A DNA stretch of 64,000 nt from QWHO01 sp021404945 (GTDB lineage: Bacteria > Vulcanimicrobiota > Xenobia > Xenobiales > QWHO01). Each line of letters opens with the position of its first letter. The stretch's first letter is position 1. A model generated the notes under the pieces. It was not told the DNA's origin and ran no database searches. It saw only the letters and a list, made by a program, of their open reading frames with translations. The DNA lies in the NCBI GenBank assembly GCA_963169765.1, contig CAUJEN010000048.1, forward strand, positions 1 through 64,000, in the 5' to 3' direction. This document shows positions 1 through 8,098 of this stretch, piece by piece. The position numbers and the translations under genes are program-made.

Positions 1-136
1 GGCCCCCGATCAGGCCGGTCAGGAAGATAATCAGGGTCACACTCATGGCCACCACGCCAGTGGTCAGCAGCGTCTCGCCGCGCCCGAAGCGGAGGTGGCG
101 CAGGGCCACCGTGACCATGAAGTAGTCGGGGATCAC
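1..136 (-). CDS. ABC transporter permease, N-terminal part (MacB/DevC type)
   Basis: The leftmost bases read on the minus strand as the first 45 or so codons of an open frame running off the window. The GTG start overlaps the TGA stop of the upstream adaptor gene (GTGA), and an in-frame ATG lies six codons further in. The visible peptide has a short basic stretch with LRHLRFGRGET, then a hydrophobic segment, which is how FtsX/MacB/DevC permeases begin (cytoplasmic lead, then first membrane helix). Being translationally coupled to a HlyD-type adaptor supports a tripartite or ATP-driven efflux complex, with the ATPase probably further left. Only the N-terminus is visible, so the family call rests largely on context. 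Confidence 0.55.
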   Translation of the reverse strand, partial: MIPDYFMVTVALRHLRFGRGETLLTTGVVAMSVTLIIFLTGLIGG

Positions 137-1632
137 TGGCCCACCGGCTCGTAGTTGGTCTTGCCATTGGGATCATTGCCGGCGGCGGGGGGCCCCGACT
201 CGAGCTCGGGGGGCTCGACCGTCCGGGCTCGAGCGCGTTGCCCGGGCTCGACGGTGGTGGCGTTCTGCACGACCGCCCGACCCTCGTCGAGACCCTCGAT
301 GGCGGCCCAGTTCTGGCCGCGAGCCAGCACCTTGACCGTCAGCGCGCGCAATCGTCCCCCTTCGACCACCAGGCAGGTGTTGTCGTTGATCAGGCAGGAC
401 AGGGGAAGGCTGAGAGCTTTCAGGCGCCGGACCTCGATGCTGACATCCAGGGTCATGTCGGGACGGGCATACTCCGGCAACCGCTCGGGCTTGAGCCGCA
501 CCGGCACGACCCCGCGCGTGGCATCGACGTCGGGCCCGATCTGGCTGACCCGAGCCGTGAACGGCTGCTCGCGGAAGGCTGGCGGGAAGACGGTCGCGCT
601 CTGCCCCACCTTGAGGCGGGGAAGGTTGGTCTCATCCGTCTCGACATAGATCTCGGTGCGCTCCATGGCTGCCAGCGTCAGCAGGGCGGTGCCCGTATTG
701 ATGCTCTGGCCCGGCTCGACGTTGCGACGGGTGATCAGCCCCGCCATGGGGGCCCGGATCTGGCGTCGCTCCACCTGCTCGACGGCGTTCCGGAAGGCAG
801 ACTCGGCTTCGGCCAGGCGGGCTCGGGCCAGGCTGCGGTCCTCCGGGTAGGGCTGCCGGGCCAGCAGGCCGAGGTTCTGGCGGGCCACCTGCTCGCTGGT
901 GGAGAGCGTGGCGCGGGCGGCCTCGAGCTCGGCTCGGGCGGCGGCGATCTCTTCAGGGCGAGCCGGCTGGCTGGCCAACCGCAGGCGTTCCTGCAGGGCC
1001 TGCTGGCTGGCCAGGGCACGGCTCTGGGCGAGGGTGGCCTGCTCGAGCTCGGAGCGCGAGATGGCCCCCTGGGCAAAGAGGTCGCGGGCCCGAGCCATGT
1101 CGCGGTCGGCCTGCTCGCGCTCCGAGCGAGCTCGAGCCAGGTTTGCCCGAGCTTCCCCCCGCTCCTCGGGCCGCCCGCCGCGCTCGAGCTGGTCGAGCCT
1201 CTGGCGCGCCTGCTCCAGGCGGGCGCGATTGACCTGGCTGGCCTGCTCGAGCTCGGCCCGGGCCCGAGCGAGCTCCTCCGGTTGGGCGCCGCGCTCGACC
1301 CGAGCCAGCTCGCTGGAGGCGGTCTCCACGGCGTGCCGGGCCTGATCGCGCTGAGCCAGGATGTCGCCGTCGTCAAGCTCGATCAGAAGCTGACCCTTGC
1401 GCACCTGGTCGCCTTCCTCCACCAGCACTCTGGCCACGCTACCCGAGACGCTGCTCCCGAGCTGGCTCTGTCGCACCGCTCGGAGCCGACCGCTGGCCAG
1501 AATCAGCTCGACCACCTCGCGCTCTCGGGGCAAGACGACATCGACGGTGGGGGCGGGACGCAGCTGCCACCCCACCAGCGCCACGACCAGCACGCCAAGA
1601 AGGAGCATCGTGGTGACTCTGGGGCTCGGCAT
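133..1632 (-). CDS. HlyD/DevB-type periplasmic adaptor protein
   Basis: 499-residue membrane-fusion adaptor that would link an inner-membrane ABC permease to the outer membrane. I chose the ATG at 1632, because the longer open frame runs into the upstream desaturase gene. A single membrane anchor covers about residues 7-25. A lipoyl-type half motif with GSVARVLVEEGDQVRKGQ follows near residues 63-80, then a very long alpha-helical hairpin (about 93-290) rich in Ala, Arg, Glu and Gln, and then the second lipoyl half (RAPMAGLI) and beta-barrel. The hairpin has four copies of a PEE-x3-ARA-x-LE-like motif near residues 111, 151, 219 and 258. The next gene leftward is a MacB/DevC-like permease overlapping this stop. 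Substrate unknown; export of modified lipids made by the neighbouring cluster is possible but inferred. Confidence 0.8.
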   Translation of the reverse strand: MPSPRVTTMLLLGVLVVALVGWQLRPAPTVDVVLPREREVVELILASGRLRAVRQSQLGSSVSGSVARVLVEEGDQVRKGQLLIELDDGDILAQRDQARHAVETASSELARVERGAQPEELARARAELEQASQVNRARLEQARQRLDQLERGGRPEERGEARANLARARSEREQADRDMARARDLFAQGAISRSELEQATLAQSRALASQQALQERLRLASQPARPEEIAAARAELEAARATLSTSEQVARQNLGLLARQPYPEDRSLARARLAEAESAFRNAVEQVERRQIRAPMAGLITRRNVEPGQSINTGTALLTLAAMERTEIYVETDETNLPRLKVGQSATVFPPAFREQPFTARVSQIGPDVDATRGVVPVRLKPERLPEYARPDMTLDVSIEVRRLKALSLPLSCLINDNTCLVVEGGRLRALTVKVLARGQNWAAIEGLDEGRAVVQNATTVEPGQRARARTVEPPELESGPPAAGNDPNGKTNYEPVGQ

Positions 1633-1684
1633 TCGGCCGGGATGTTCCACTACCAGAGGGTGAGTCCTTTGCCTGGAGCTGGCT

Positions 1685-2551
1685 TCAGACGGTCCGCTCG
1701 GCACCGAGCAGGCTCCTGGGCGGCTCGCGCAACCCCCACACCAGCCCCAGCCGTTCCAGCCCCTTGAGCGCATAGTGGGTGAGATCAAGCTCCCACCAGA
1801 AGAAGCCCTGACGCTCGCTGCCCGGGTAGCGGTGGTGGTTGTTGTGCCAGCCCTCCCCCAGCGTGATCAGGGCCAGCCAGAAGTGATTCCTGCTGCTGTC
1901 TCGGGTCTCATAACGCCGGCTGCCGAAGACGTGGCTCAGCGAATTGATGCTAAAAGTCGCGTGATACACCAGGATGGTGCTCACGAAGTAAGCCCACACC
2001 AGCAGCTGCCAGCGTGTGGTGCCCAGGAAGGGCATCCTGGTCTCGATGAAAATTCCCAGGAAGAACCAGCAGAAAGCGTAAATCCAGGTGGCTTTATGAG
2101 GGTGGCGCTCGAAAAGGTGAAGCTCGGGATAGCGAGCCAGATCGCGCACGGCCTCCAGGTTGGTCTTAGAGCTGCGACAGGTCAAGAACCAGACCGTGTG
2201 GGACCAGAAAAAACCCCTCAGACCCGGCGAGTGCGGGTCCTGCCCGGTGTCCGCATGCCGATGGTGGTGGCGGTGGTGAGCCGCCCACCAGAGCGGGCCG
2301 TTCTGCCCCGCGGTGGCCCCCAGCACAGCCAGCACGAACTGGAAGGCGCGCGAGGTCTGATAGGAGCGGTGCGAGAAATATCGGTGGTAGCCGGCCGTGA
2401 TGCCGAACATGCGCAGCAGGTAGCTAAACAAGCAGGCCGCAACGGCCAGCGGGGTCCAGCCCACCAGGAAGACGGCCAGGGGAGCCAGGTGCAGCATTAC
2501 ATAGGGAATTGCACCGCGGTAGTCCAACCGGTCGGTTTCGACCTCGGTCAT
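1685..2551 (-). CDS. Acyl-CoA/acyl-lipid delta-9-type fatty acid desaturase
   Basis: 288-residue integral membrane di-iron desaturase of the stearoyl-CoA/DesC type, which inserts a cis double bond into saturated acyl chains. All three histidine boxes are intact: HRYFSH (56-61), HHRHHH (92-97) and HNNHH (236-240). Hydrophobic spans lie between the first and second boxes and around residues 155-200. Its ATG overlaps the stop of the DUF1365-cyclopropane synthase gene (ATGA), so the two are probably co-translated. The desaturase would supply the unsaturated chains that the neighbouring SAM-dependent enzyme methylates or cyclises. Family assignment is firm; the exact regiospecificity is not readable from sequence. 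Confidence 0.9.
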   Translation of the reverse strand: MTEVETDRLDYRGAIPYVMLHLAPLAVFLVGWTPLAVAACLFSYLLRMFGITAGYHRYFSHRSYQTSRAFQFVLAVLGATAGQNGPLWWAAHHRHHHRHADTGQDPHSPGLRGFFWSHTVWFLTCRSSKTNLEAVRDLARYPELHLFERHPHKATWIYAFCWFFLGIFIETRMPFLGTTRWQLLVWAYFVSTILVYHATFSINSLSHVFGSRRYETRDSSRNHFWLALITLGEGWHNNHHRYPGSERQGFFWWELDLTHYALKGLERLGLVWGLREPPRSLLGAERTV

Positions 2552-4521
2552 AAGGGCAGGCTGGGGTTATTCACCCGCGTGAGGACCAGTTGGAGATCGC
2601 CCAGTGTGCGAGTGGCAAAGCCGGCCTCGCAGTAGCAGAAGTAGTATTCCCAGGTGCGCAGGAAATAGCGATCTTTGCCCAGGCGCTCTTTCGAGCTCAA
2701 GAACCGTCGGCGCCATTCGCGCAGGGTGCGGGCGTAATGGATGCCGATGTTCTCCAGGCTTTCGATCAAGAACCGACTGTTCTTCGTCATCGCGTTCGTG
2801 AGCGCCGTCAGGCTGGGGATGTTGGAGCCGGGGAAAATGTGCTTCTGGGTCCACTCGACGCTGCGCCGGTAGACCTCGTAGCCCTGGTCTGGGATGGTGA
2901 TGGTCTGCAACACCATCAGGCCGTCCGGCTTCAGCAGCCGATCACAGGTCGAGAAAAACTGGCCGTAATGCTCGTGCCCGACGGCCTCCAGCATTTCGAT
3001 GGAGACGATGCGGTCGAACTGCCCCTGTGTCTGGCGATAATCGCACAGTCTGGCCTGAACGAGATCTTGAAGTCCCAGCTCCCGCGAGCGTTGCCGAACA
3101 TACTCATACTGCCGCTCGGACAGCGTCAGGGTGGTAACCCGGCAACCCGTGCGTCGGGCCGCCAGAAATGCGAAACTCCCCCAGCCGGAGCCCATCTCCA
3201 GCAGGTGGTGGTGGGGGGACACGCGGGCCTTGTCCAGCACCGCCAGGAGCTTTTCTTCCTGCGCCTCCTCGAGCGTCTCGTTGCCCCTGCGATAAAGAGC
3301 GCAGGAGTAAGTCATGCTCTCGTCCAGGAAATGCTGGAAGAACTCGTTGCCCAGATCATAGTGCTGGCGAATGTTGCGCCGGCTGCCCGACAGGGTGTTT
3401 CTGCGCAGCAAGTGCTTGAGCCGTTGGAGCCATCGGAACCCGTGGCTGAGCCAGAACTTCCTGTCATCCACGGCCTGGCGGTTGTCCACCATGAGCTGGA
3501 TGAAGGCCACCACGTCGGGGCTGTCCCAGAGCTCGAGCTGGAACGACTCCCCCAACCCGACGTCGCCATCCATGGCCACGCGGCGGAAGAAGTCGTAGTC
3601 GTTGACGATCAACTCGGCGTTGCGGCCACCCTTTCCTTCGAAGACCTTCTGGGTGCGATCGGGCAGCGTCAGGGTCAACCGGCCGGTATGAATGAGGCTC
3701 AGATAGCTCTCTACCAGCCTCTGGCAGTAGCGCTCCAGCCATCCGGGCGGCTCAGCGCGCAGAATGGTCGGGGCTTCCGGGAACGGCTTGGGCACGGGGG
3801 GCAATCCTTTCCGATAGTGCAGTGTGGCCGCTTGCCACAGAATCCGGGGGACGGTCATGGCCGCGGTAACAGGATAATGCAGGAGGGTGGCCAGATGGTT
3901 CCCGGGGGTCAACTCGCAAGGGCGACCTTTCAGAGCCGAGCGGAAGACGACTTTGCCCTGATCCAGGATATGAATCTGGATGTCGAGTTTCTCGCGGGGA
4001 TCACCGAAGTGAAAGTCGTAATCGCCTTCGATGGCGTTGAAAGGAGAGACATAGAACCCCTTGGGCACGGTGTAGCGAGCCAGCATTCCCTCGAGGGGCT
4101 CGCGAGACTCGTTGAGGACATACAGAAAACGCTCTCCAAAGGTATTGTTGACCTCGGCCAGACAGCCCACAAGCTGATCATGGGCGTCCCAGCAATAGTA
4201 GAAGCTGACGGGGTTGAAAACATAGCCCAGGTAGCGAGCGCTGGTGATCAGATGGATCTTCTGAACGCCCAGCAGCCCGTGGCTCTGAAGATGGCCTTCG
4301 AGCTTCTGCCTCAGCGTGCCGGGGCCGCGCTCGAGGTAGTCACAGTCATAGACCGAGCTGAGCCCGGGGCGGTTGTAGCCAAACAGGGGCGAGCTCATTC
4401 TTGGGAGCTCGTCGAGGTCCAGGCAATAGGCGTAGATGGGATAACGAAAGCCGTGCTTGACGGGAGTCAGACGCACGTGGCTGACGTGGCCGCGGTAGAT
4501 GAGGCTGCTCACAACGGGCAA
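2548..4521 (-). CDS. DUF1365 - cyclopropane-fatty-acyl-phospholipid synthase fusion
   Basis: 657 residues in two parts. Residues 1 to about 235 match DUF1365 (YRGHVSHVRLTPVKHGFRYP start, YLGYVFNPVSFYYCW near 97-111), a family normally encoded as a separate gene beside cfa-like genes. Residues from about 265 onward are a cyclopropane fatty acyl phospholipid synthase: HYDLGNEFF at 387-395, the SAM motif LLEMGSGWGSF near 440-450, and the conserved SIEMLEAVGHEHY. The enzyme transfers a methylene or methyl group from SAM to a lipid double bond. It overlaps the FAD oxidoreductase upstream by 13 bases and the desaturase downstream by 4. The fusion itself links DUF1365 to acyl-chain modification. The precise product (cyclopropane, branched or furan fatty acid) cannot be told. 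Confidence 0.88.
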   Translation of the reverse strand: MPVVSSLIYRGHVSHVRLTPVKHGFRYPIYAYCLDLDELPRMSSPLFGYNRPGLSSVYDCDYLERGPGTLRQKLEGHLQSHGLLGVQKIHLITSARYLGYVFNPVSFYYCWDAHDQLVGCLAEVNNTFGERFLYVLNESREPLEGMLARYTVPKGFYVSPFNAIEGDYDFHFGDPREKLDIQIHILDQGKVVFRSALKGRPCELTPGNHLATLLHYPVTAAMTVPRILWQAATLHYRKGLPPVPKPFPEAPTILRAEPPGWLERYCQRLVESYLSLIHTGRLTLTLPDRTQKVFEGKGGRNAELIVNDYDFFRRVAMDGDVGLGESFQLELWDSPDVVAFIQLMVDNRQAVDDRKFWLSHGFRWLQRLKHLLRRNTLSGSRRNIRQHYDLGNEFFQHFLDESMTYSCALYRRGNETLEEAQEEKLLAVLDKARVSPHHHLLEMGSGWGSFAFLAARRTGCRVTTLTLSERQYEYVRQRSRELGLQDLVQARLCDYRQTQGQFDRIVSIEMLEAVGHEHYGQFFSTCDRLLKPDGLMVLQTITIPDQGYEVYRRSVEWTQKHIFPGSNIPSLTALTNAMTKNSRFLIESLENIGIHYARTLREWRRRFLSSKERLGKDRYFLRTWEYYFCYCEAGFATRTLGDLQLVLTRVNNPSLPL

Positions 4522-5711
4522 CCCAGGCTCTCGGCCACGGCCACGGCCGACTTGACGGCATCCTCGTGGAAGCCATAGCCGAAGTACGAGCCGCAGAAAT
4601 AGGTTCGGTCGCGATTCAGGCTCTTCAAGAGGGGCTGCGTGGCCACGCTGGCGGTGGTATAGGCGGGGTGCTCATAGAAAAATTCCGCGATCACGCTGCC
4701 CTCCGGATAGGGCTCGGGGCGGTTGAGCGTGACGAGATACTGGCGGTGGGTGCACAGCCCCTGGAGCCGATTCATGTGATAGCTCAGGAAGGCTGGCTCG
4801 TCAGGACGCTGGCGGGTGAAGCTCCAACTCGCCCACGCCCTCCGCTCGGGTGGCATGAGGCTCAGGTCCGTGTGGAGCACGGTATGGTTGCGATGGTAGC
4901 ACCAGGCTCCCAGGAGACTTTTTTCCTCGGGTGTGGGGTCGTTCAGAGCGCTCAGGCTCTGATCCGCGTGGCCGGCCAGGACGACCGCGTCGTATCGCTC
5001 GCCCTCAACCTCGACCCACTCCGTGAAGCGGGCCACGCGAGCCTTCACCCCTGTTGTGACGTTCAACCCGGTCAGCATCTTCCGCACGTAGGTCTGGCTG
5101 CCTCCCGGGATGGTCTGCCAGACAGGGCGATCGGTCAGGCTGCGCATTCCGTGGTTGCGGAAGAACTCCAGCAGGGTCGAGGCGGGAAAATCCAACATCT
5201 GGCGGGTGGGAGTGCTCCAGACCGCGGCTCCGATGGCCGTCAGGTAGTGCTGGCGGAAGAAACGGCTGTAGTGCCCGCGGTCGAGATAGCTCCCCAGCGT
5301 CTCTCCTGGCCTGGCAGGCCCGGCCAGGTTGAACCGCAACAAGTCGGCGACCAGTCTCAAGAAGCGCGGATCGAGCAGATTCTTGCGCTGCGCGAAGAGC
5401 CTGTTGGCATCGTGCCCCGAGTAGCAGAGCCCACTGACCCGATCATGGTAGCCAAACGACATGTCTGCCGTGCGCACAGGCACGCCCAGTTGTTGGAGCA
5501 CCTTCGTGAAAGTCGGGTAGTTCCGGTCGTTGAGCACGATGAAACCCGTGTCCACCGGCGTTCCAGCGTCGGGTCCATCGGGCAGGACCACTGTATTGGT
5601 GTGGCCGCCCGCGTAATTGTTCTGCTCGAAAACCCACACCTGGTGCCGGCGTTGCAGCAGCCAGGCCGCTGTCAGGCCGGCCACGCCGGCCCCCACCACA
5701 GCGATACGCAA
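4509..5711 (-). CDS. FAD-dependent oxidoreductase of the cfa/DUF1365 cluster
   Basis: 400-residue flavoprotein of the amine-oxidase/phytoene-desaturase-like fold. The N-terminus has the dinucleotide-binding motif GAGVAGLTAAW (7-17), an acidic residue at the end of the second strand (FEQN) and the GGHTNT segment that contacts the flavin. The C-terminus contains FCGSYFGYGFHEDAVKSA, the usual second FAD-contact region of this family. It is the first gene of the leftward operon and overlaps the fused cyclopropane synthase gene. Similar flavoproteins beside cfa, DUF1365 and DUF1295 genes are associated with oxidation of methylated or cyclopropanated acyl chains; branched-chain and furan fatty acid pathways are known examples. 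That role is inferred here from context. Confidence 0.8.
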   Translation of the reverse strand: MRIAVVGAGVAGLTAAWLLQRRHQVWVFEQNNYAGGHTNTVVLPDGPDAGTPVDTGFIVLNDRNYPTFTKVLQQLGVPVRTADMSFGYHDRVSGLCYSGHDANRLFAQRKNLLDPRFLRLVADLLRFNLAGPARPGETLGSYLDRGHYSRFFRQHYLTAIGAAVWSTPTRQMLDFPASTLLEFFRNHGMRSLTDRPVWQTIPGGSQTYVRKMLTGLNVTTGVKARVARFTEWVEVEGERYDAVVLAGHADQSLSALNDPTPEEKSLLGAWCYHRNHTVLHTDLSLMPPERRAWASWSFTRQRPDEPAFLSYHMNRLQGLCTHRQYLVTLNRPEPYPEGSVIAEFFYEHPAYTTASVATQPLLKSLNRDRTYFCGSYFGYGFHEDAVKSAVAVAESLGCPL

Positions 5712-6065
5712 TCGGTCTTGCCTCCTTAGATGAGTTCCCAGACACGCCCGAAAGGTCCGAGCCCGACTGTGCGGGGCGGGAAAGGCGGGGGGTCAAGCAG
5801 CGGTGCCTTGCGCCTGCAGGTTCAACGTCTGCAGGAGCTTGGCCTTCGATCCTCCGGAAAGCACATGGCGGGTTCGGCAGCCCCCCTGGTGGAACAACGG
5901 CACGCCTCTCTGCGGATGTGCCAACGGGGCTACCCGGTGACGTTCGGATGACCTTGAGGAGTTCATGAATCACCTCAGCCACTCCTACACCTTCCGTCGC
6001 CGTCCGCACGGGACCGAGTTCAATGCCAGCAGGAGCCTGACCATCGTCTCTCCAACCGCAGCCCC
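5712..6065. promoter_or_regulatory. Divergent intergenic region of the lipid cluster
   Basis: A stretch of 354 bases separates the leftward FAD oxidoreductase operon from the rightward DUF1295 operon, so promoters for both should lie here. I found no convincing paired -35/-10 boxes, no obvious operator and no credible reading frame. A purine-rich GGAGG sits just before the FAD gene start on the minus strand. Confidence 0.4.
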
Positions 6066-6830
6066 ATGGAGCTCGTGCTGGGCGGGATGGCGCTGGTGAG
6101 CGGACTGATGCTGGTCCTGTGGTTGCTGCATTTCCCGCTCAAGAACGCGGCCCTGGTGGATGTGGGCTGGACCTTCGGCCTGATGCTGCTTGCTCTCTAT
6201 TATGCTTGGAAGGGAACCGGCTGGCCGGTGCGCAGCTGGCTGTGCGCCGCCATGGTCAGCTTGTGGGCTCTGCGTCTTGGAGGCTATCTCTTTTTGACGC
6301 GCATCTGGGGAGCCGAGGAAGAAGGACGCTACAAGCAGCTTCGCAAGGACTGGGAGAGCAACGTTGGCCTCAAATTCCTGGCCTTTTTCCTGGCCCAGGG
6401 CCTGCTGGACGTGCTACTCTCGCTGCCGTTCCTGCTGATCTGCCTCAACCCCGAGCCCCGGATCAATGCCATAGAGCTTGCTGGAACCGCCCTCTGGCTG
6501 ACGGGCCTGCTCGGAGAGGCGACGGCTGACGCTCAACTGGCGGGTTTCAAGCGCGAGGGGCGGGGCGGGGTCTGCCGGCGGGGGCTTTGGAACTACAGCC
6601 GTCATCCCAACTACTTCTTCGAGATCATCACCTGGATCGGCTACGGGACCTTCGCCCTGGCCTCACCTTACGGCTGGCTGGGAATGCTGAGCCCCCTTCT
6701 CATCGCTTATTTCATCCTGCGCGTCACAGGGATTCCGGCCACGGAGCAGCAGGCCCTGCGCAGCAAGGGGGAGGCCTACCGGCACTATCAAGAGACGACC
6801 AGCGTGCTGGTCCCCTGGTTCAAGAAATGA
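6066..6830 (+). CDS. DUF1295 membrane protein (steroid-reductase/isoprenylcysteine methyltransferase fold)
   Basis: 254 residues with about six hydrophobic helices and the DUF1295 signature RRGLWNYSRHPNYFFEI near residues 171-187, followed by TGIPATEQQALRSKGEAYRHYQ near the C-terminus. DUF1295 proteins share the fold of 3-oxo-5-alpha-steroid 4-dehydrogenase and isoprenylcysteine methyltransferase, so a lipid substrate in the membrane is expected. The gene is first in a rightward pair, overlaps the methyltransferase gene by ATGA, and faces the desaturase/cfa operon. DUF1295 genes recur beside cfa, DUF1365 and FAD-oxidoreductase genes, so a step in acyl-chain tailoring is the likely role. Confidence 0.82.
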   Translation: MELVLGGMALVSGLMLVLWLLHFPLKNAALVDVGWTFGLMLLALYYAWKGTGWPVRSWLCAAMVSLWALRLGGYLFLTRIWGAEEEGRYKQLRKDWESNVGLKFLAFFLAQGLLDVLLSLPFLLICLNPEPRINAIELAGTALWLTGLLGEATADAQLAGFKREGRGGVCRRGLWNYSRHPNYFFEIITWIGYGTFALASPYGWLGMLSPLLIAYFILRVTGIPATEQQALRSKGEAYRHYQETTSVLVPWFKK

Positions 6831-7813
6831 AAGACTTCCTGATCTTGCAGGCGATCCGCTTTTTGAACTGGCAGCGCCTGCGGCACGAGCGCCGGGGCGG
6901 CCCCGAGGCCCAGCAGGAGCGTTTGCTGACTCTGCTGGACAGGCTGTCGCAGGGTCCGCTGGCCTTGCAGGTCGAGGAGGCCAATCGGCAGCACTACGAG
7001 TTGCCCGCGAGCTTCTTCCAACTCGTGCTGGGGCCTCACCGTAAGTATTCCAGCGCCTACTGGACCTCAAGCTGTCAAGACCTGGGGGAGGCCGAGCGGG
7101 CCATGCTCGAGCTCTATTGCGAACGGGCCGAGCTCCGGGATGGGCAAACCATCCTCGAGCTTGGCTGCGGCTGGGGCTCTCTCACCGAGCTCATGGCCCG
7201 CAGCTACCCCGCCAGCCGCATCCTGACCGTTTCGAACTCGCAAAGTCAGCGAGAGCTCATTAATTCCCTGCAACTACCGAACGTCGAGGCTCGGACCTGC
7301 GATATCAACCGATTCGAGCCTTCGCAGAGCTACGATCGCATCGTCTCGATCGAAATGTTCGAGCACCTGCGCAACTACCGATTGCTCTTTCAGCGCCTGG
7401 AGAGGTGGCTCCGGCCGGGGGGCAAGCTGTTCATCCACATCTTCTGCCATCGGACGCTGACCTATCTTTTCGAGGGCCAGGGCTGGATGGAGCGTCATTT
7501 TTTCGCCGGCGGGACACTCCCTTCCGCCAGCCTTTTCCTGCAATGCTGCGGAAAGCTGGTTCCGGAAGCTCACTGGCTGGTGGACGGCAGGCACTACCAG
7601 CGCACCGCGCTGGCCTGGCTGGCAAATTTGCGTCGCGAGAAGGCGCGTGTGCTGGAGATCTTCGGACCCGTCTACGGTCCAGACAGCCGCAAGTGGTTCC
7701 TTCGCTGGGAGCTCTTCTTCCTGGCCTGCGCCGGCTACTTCGGCTACGCCGGCGGTCGCGAATACATGGTGGCTCATTACCGCTTCGCGAGATCGGATCA
7801 GGAGACCCTTTGA
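6827..7813 (+). CDS. SAM-dependent methyltransferase, cyclopropane-synthase superfamily
   Basis: 328 residues starting at the ATG that overlaps the DUF1295 stop (ATGA); a longer upstream frame exists but covers DUF1295. SAM motif I is ILELGCGWGSLTEL at 109-121, followed by YDRIVSIEMFEHLRNY, typical of the cyclopropane-synthase/coclaurine N-methyltransferase group. It differs clearly from the fused enzyme across the divergent promoter, so the cluster holds two distinct acyl-chain methyltransferase candidates. The C-terminal part is rich in aromatic residues (ELFFLACAGYFGYAGG). One enzyme may make a methyl-branched or methylidene intermediate that the other does not, but this is inference. Confidence 0.82.
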   Translation: MKDFLILQAIRFLNWQRLRHERRGGPEAQQERLLTLLDRLSQGPLALQVEEANRQHYELPASFFQLVLGPHRKYSSAYWTSSCQDLGEAERAMLELYCERAELRDGQTILELGCGWGSLTELMARSYPASRILTVSNSQSQRELINSLQLPNVEARTCDINRFEPSQSYDRIVSIEMFEHLRNYRLLFQRLERWLRPGGKLFIHIFCHRTLTYLFEGQGWMERHFFAGGTLPSASLFLQCCGKLVPEAHWLVDGRHYQRTALAWLANLRREKARVLEIFGPVYGPDSRKWFLRWELFFLACAGYFGYAGGREYMVAHYRFARSDQETL

Positions 7814-7872
7814 CACGGTTTTCCGGACCGCTCCAGGAGCGCGGCCGGAACCCCCTTGACACAGTTTTCCGG
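7810..7872. repeat. Short direct repeat after the methyltransferase gene
   Basis: A 17-base sequence beginning TTGACAC and ending TTTTCCGG occurs at 7810-7826, overlapping the methyltransferase stop codon, and again at 7856-7872 with one mismatch. The copies start 46 bases apart. A TTGACA start resembles a -35 box, but I see no matching -10 element at normal spacing. Confidence 0.4.
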
Positions 7873-8013
7873 CTGCGCGACGCCCAACATGTTGGGCTGG
7901 AAGTCCGGTCGCCTGCATTATCTTGTGGTGCCGGAGGCGGGGGCAGGGACCCCCGAGAGCCTGGCTCCTCCGACACCACACGGGGGTTCGCGGCCGCTTC
8001 TAATGTGCGTTCC

Positions 8014-8092
8014 GTGCTGAAGGTTTTGCCTCTCCTTCGGGGGCGCCACCATAAAAGTCGGTCGGCGCGATTTACTGCAAAACCTTCAGCAC
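8014..8092. repeat. Nested inverted repeat between convergent genes
   Basis: Perfect 16-base arms lie at 8014-8029 (GTGCTGAAGGTTTTGC) and 8077-8092, separated by 47 bases. Inside the loop is a second stem: GCGCCACC at 8043-8050 pairs with GGT-c-GGCGC at 8060-8068. The element sits just beyond the stop of the leftward amidohydrolase and about 200 bases past the rightward methyltransferase. It could act as a bidirectional terminator, a structured RNA or the remains of a small mobile repeat. Arms this exact are unlikely by chance. Confidence 0.6.
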
Positions 8093-8098
8093 TTCACT

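Noticed and set aside
2590..4578. 662-codon plus-strand frame opposite the DUF1365-Cfa gene
   Set aside because: It has no recognisable domain and lies entirely antisense to a gene with clear SAM-binding and DUF1365 motifs.
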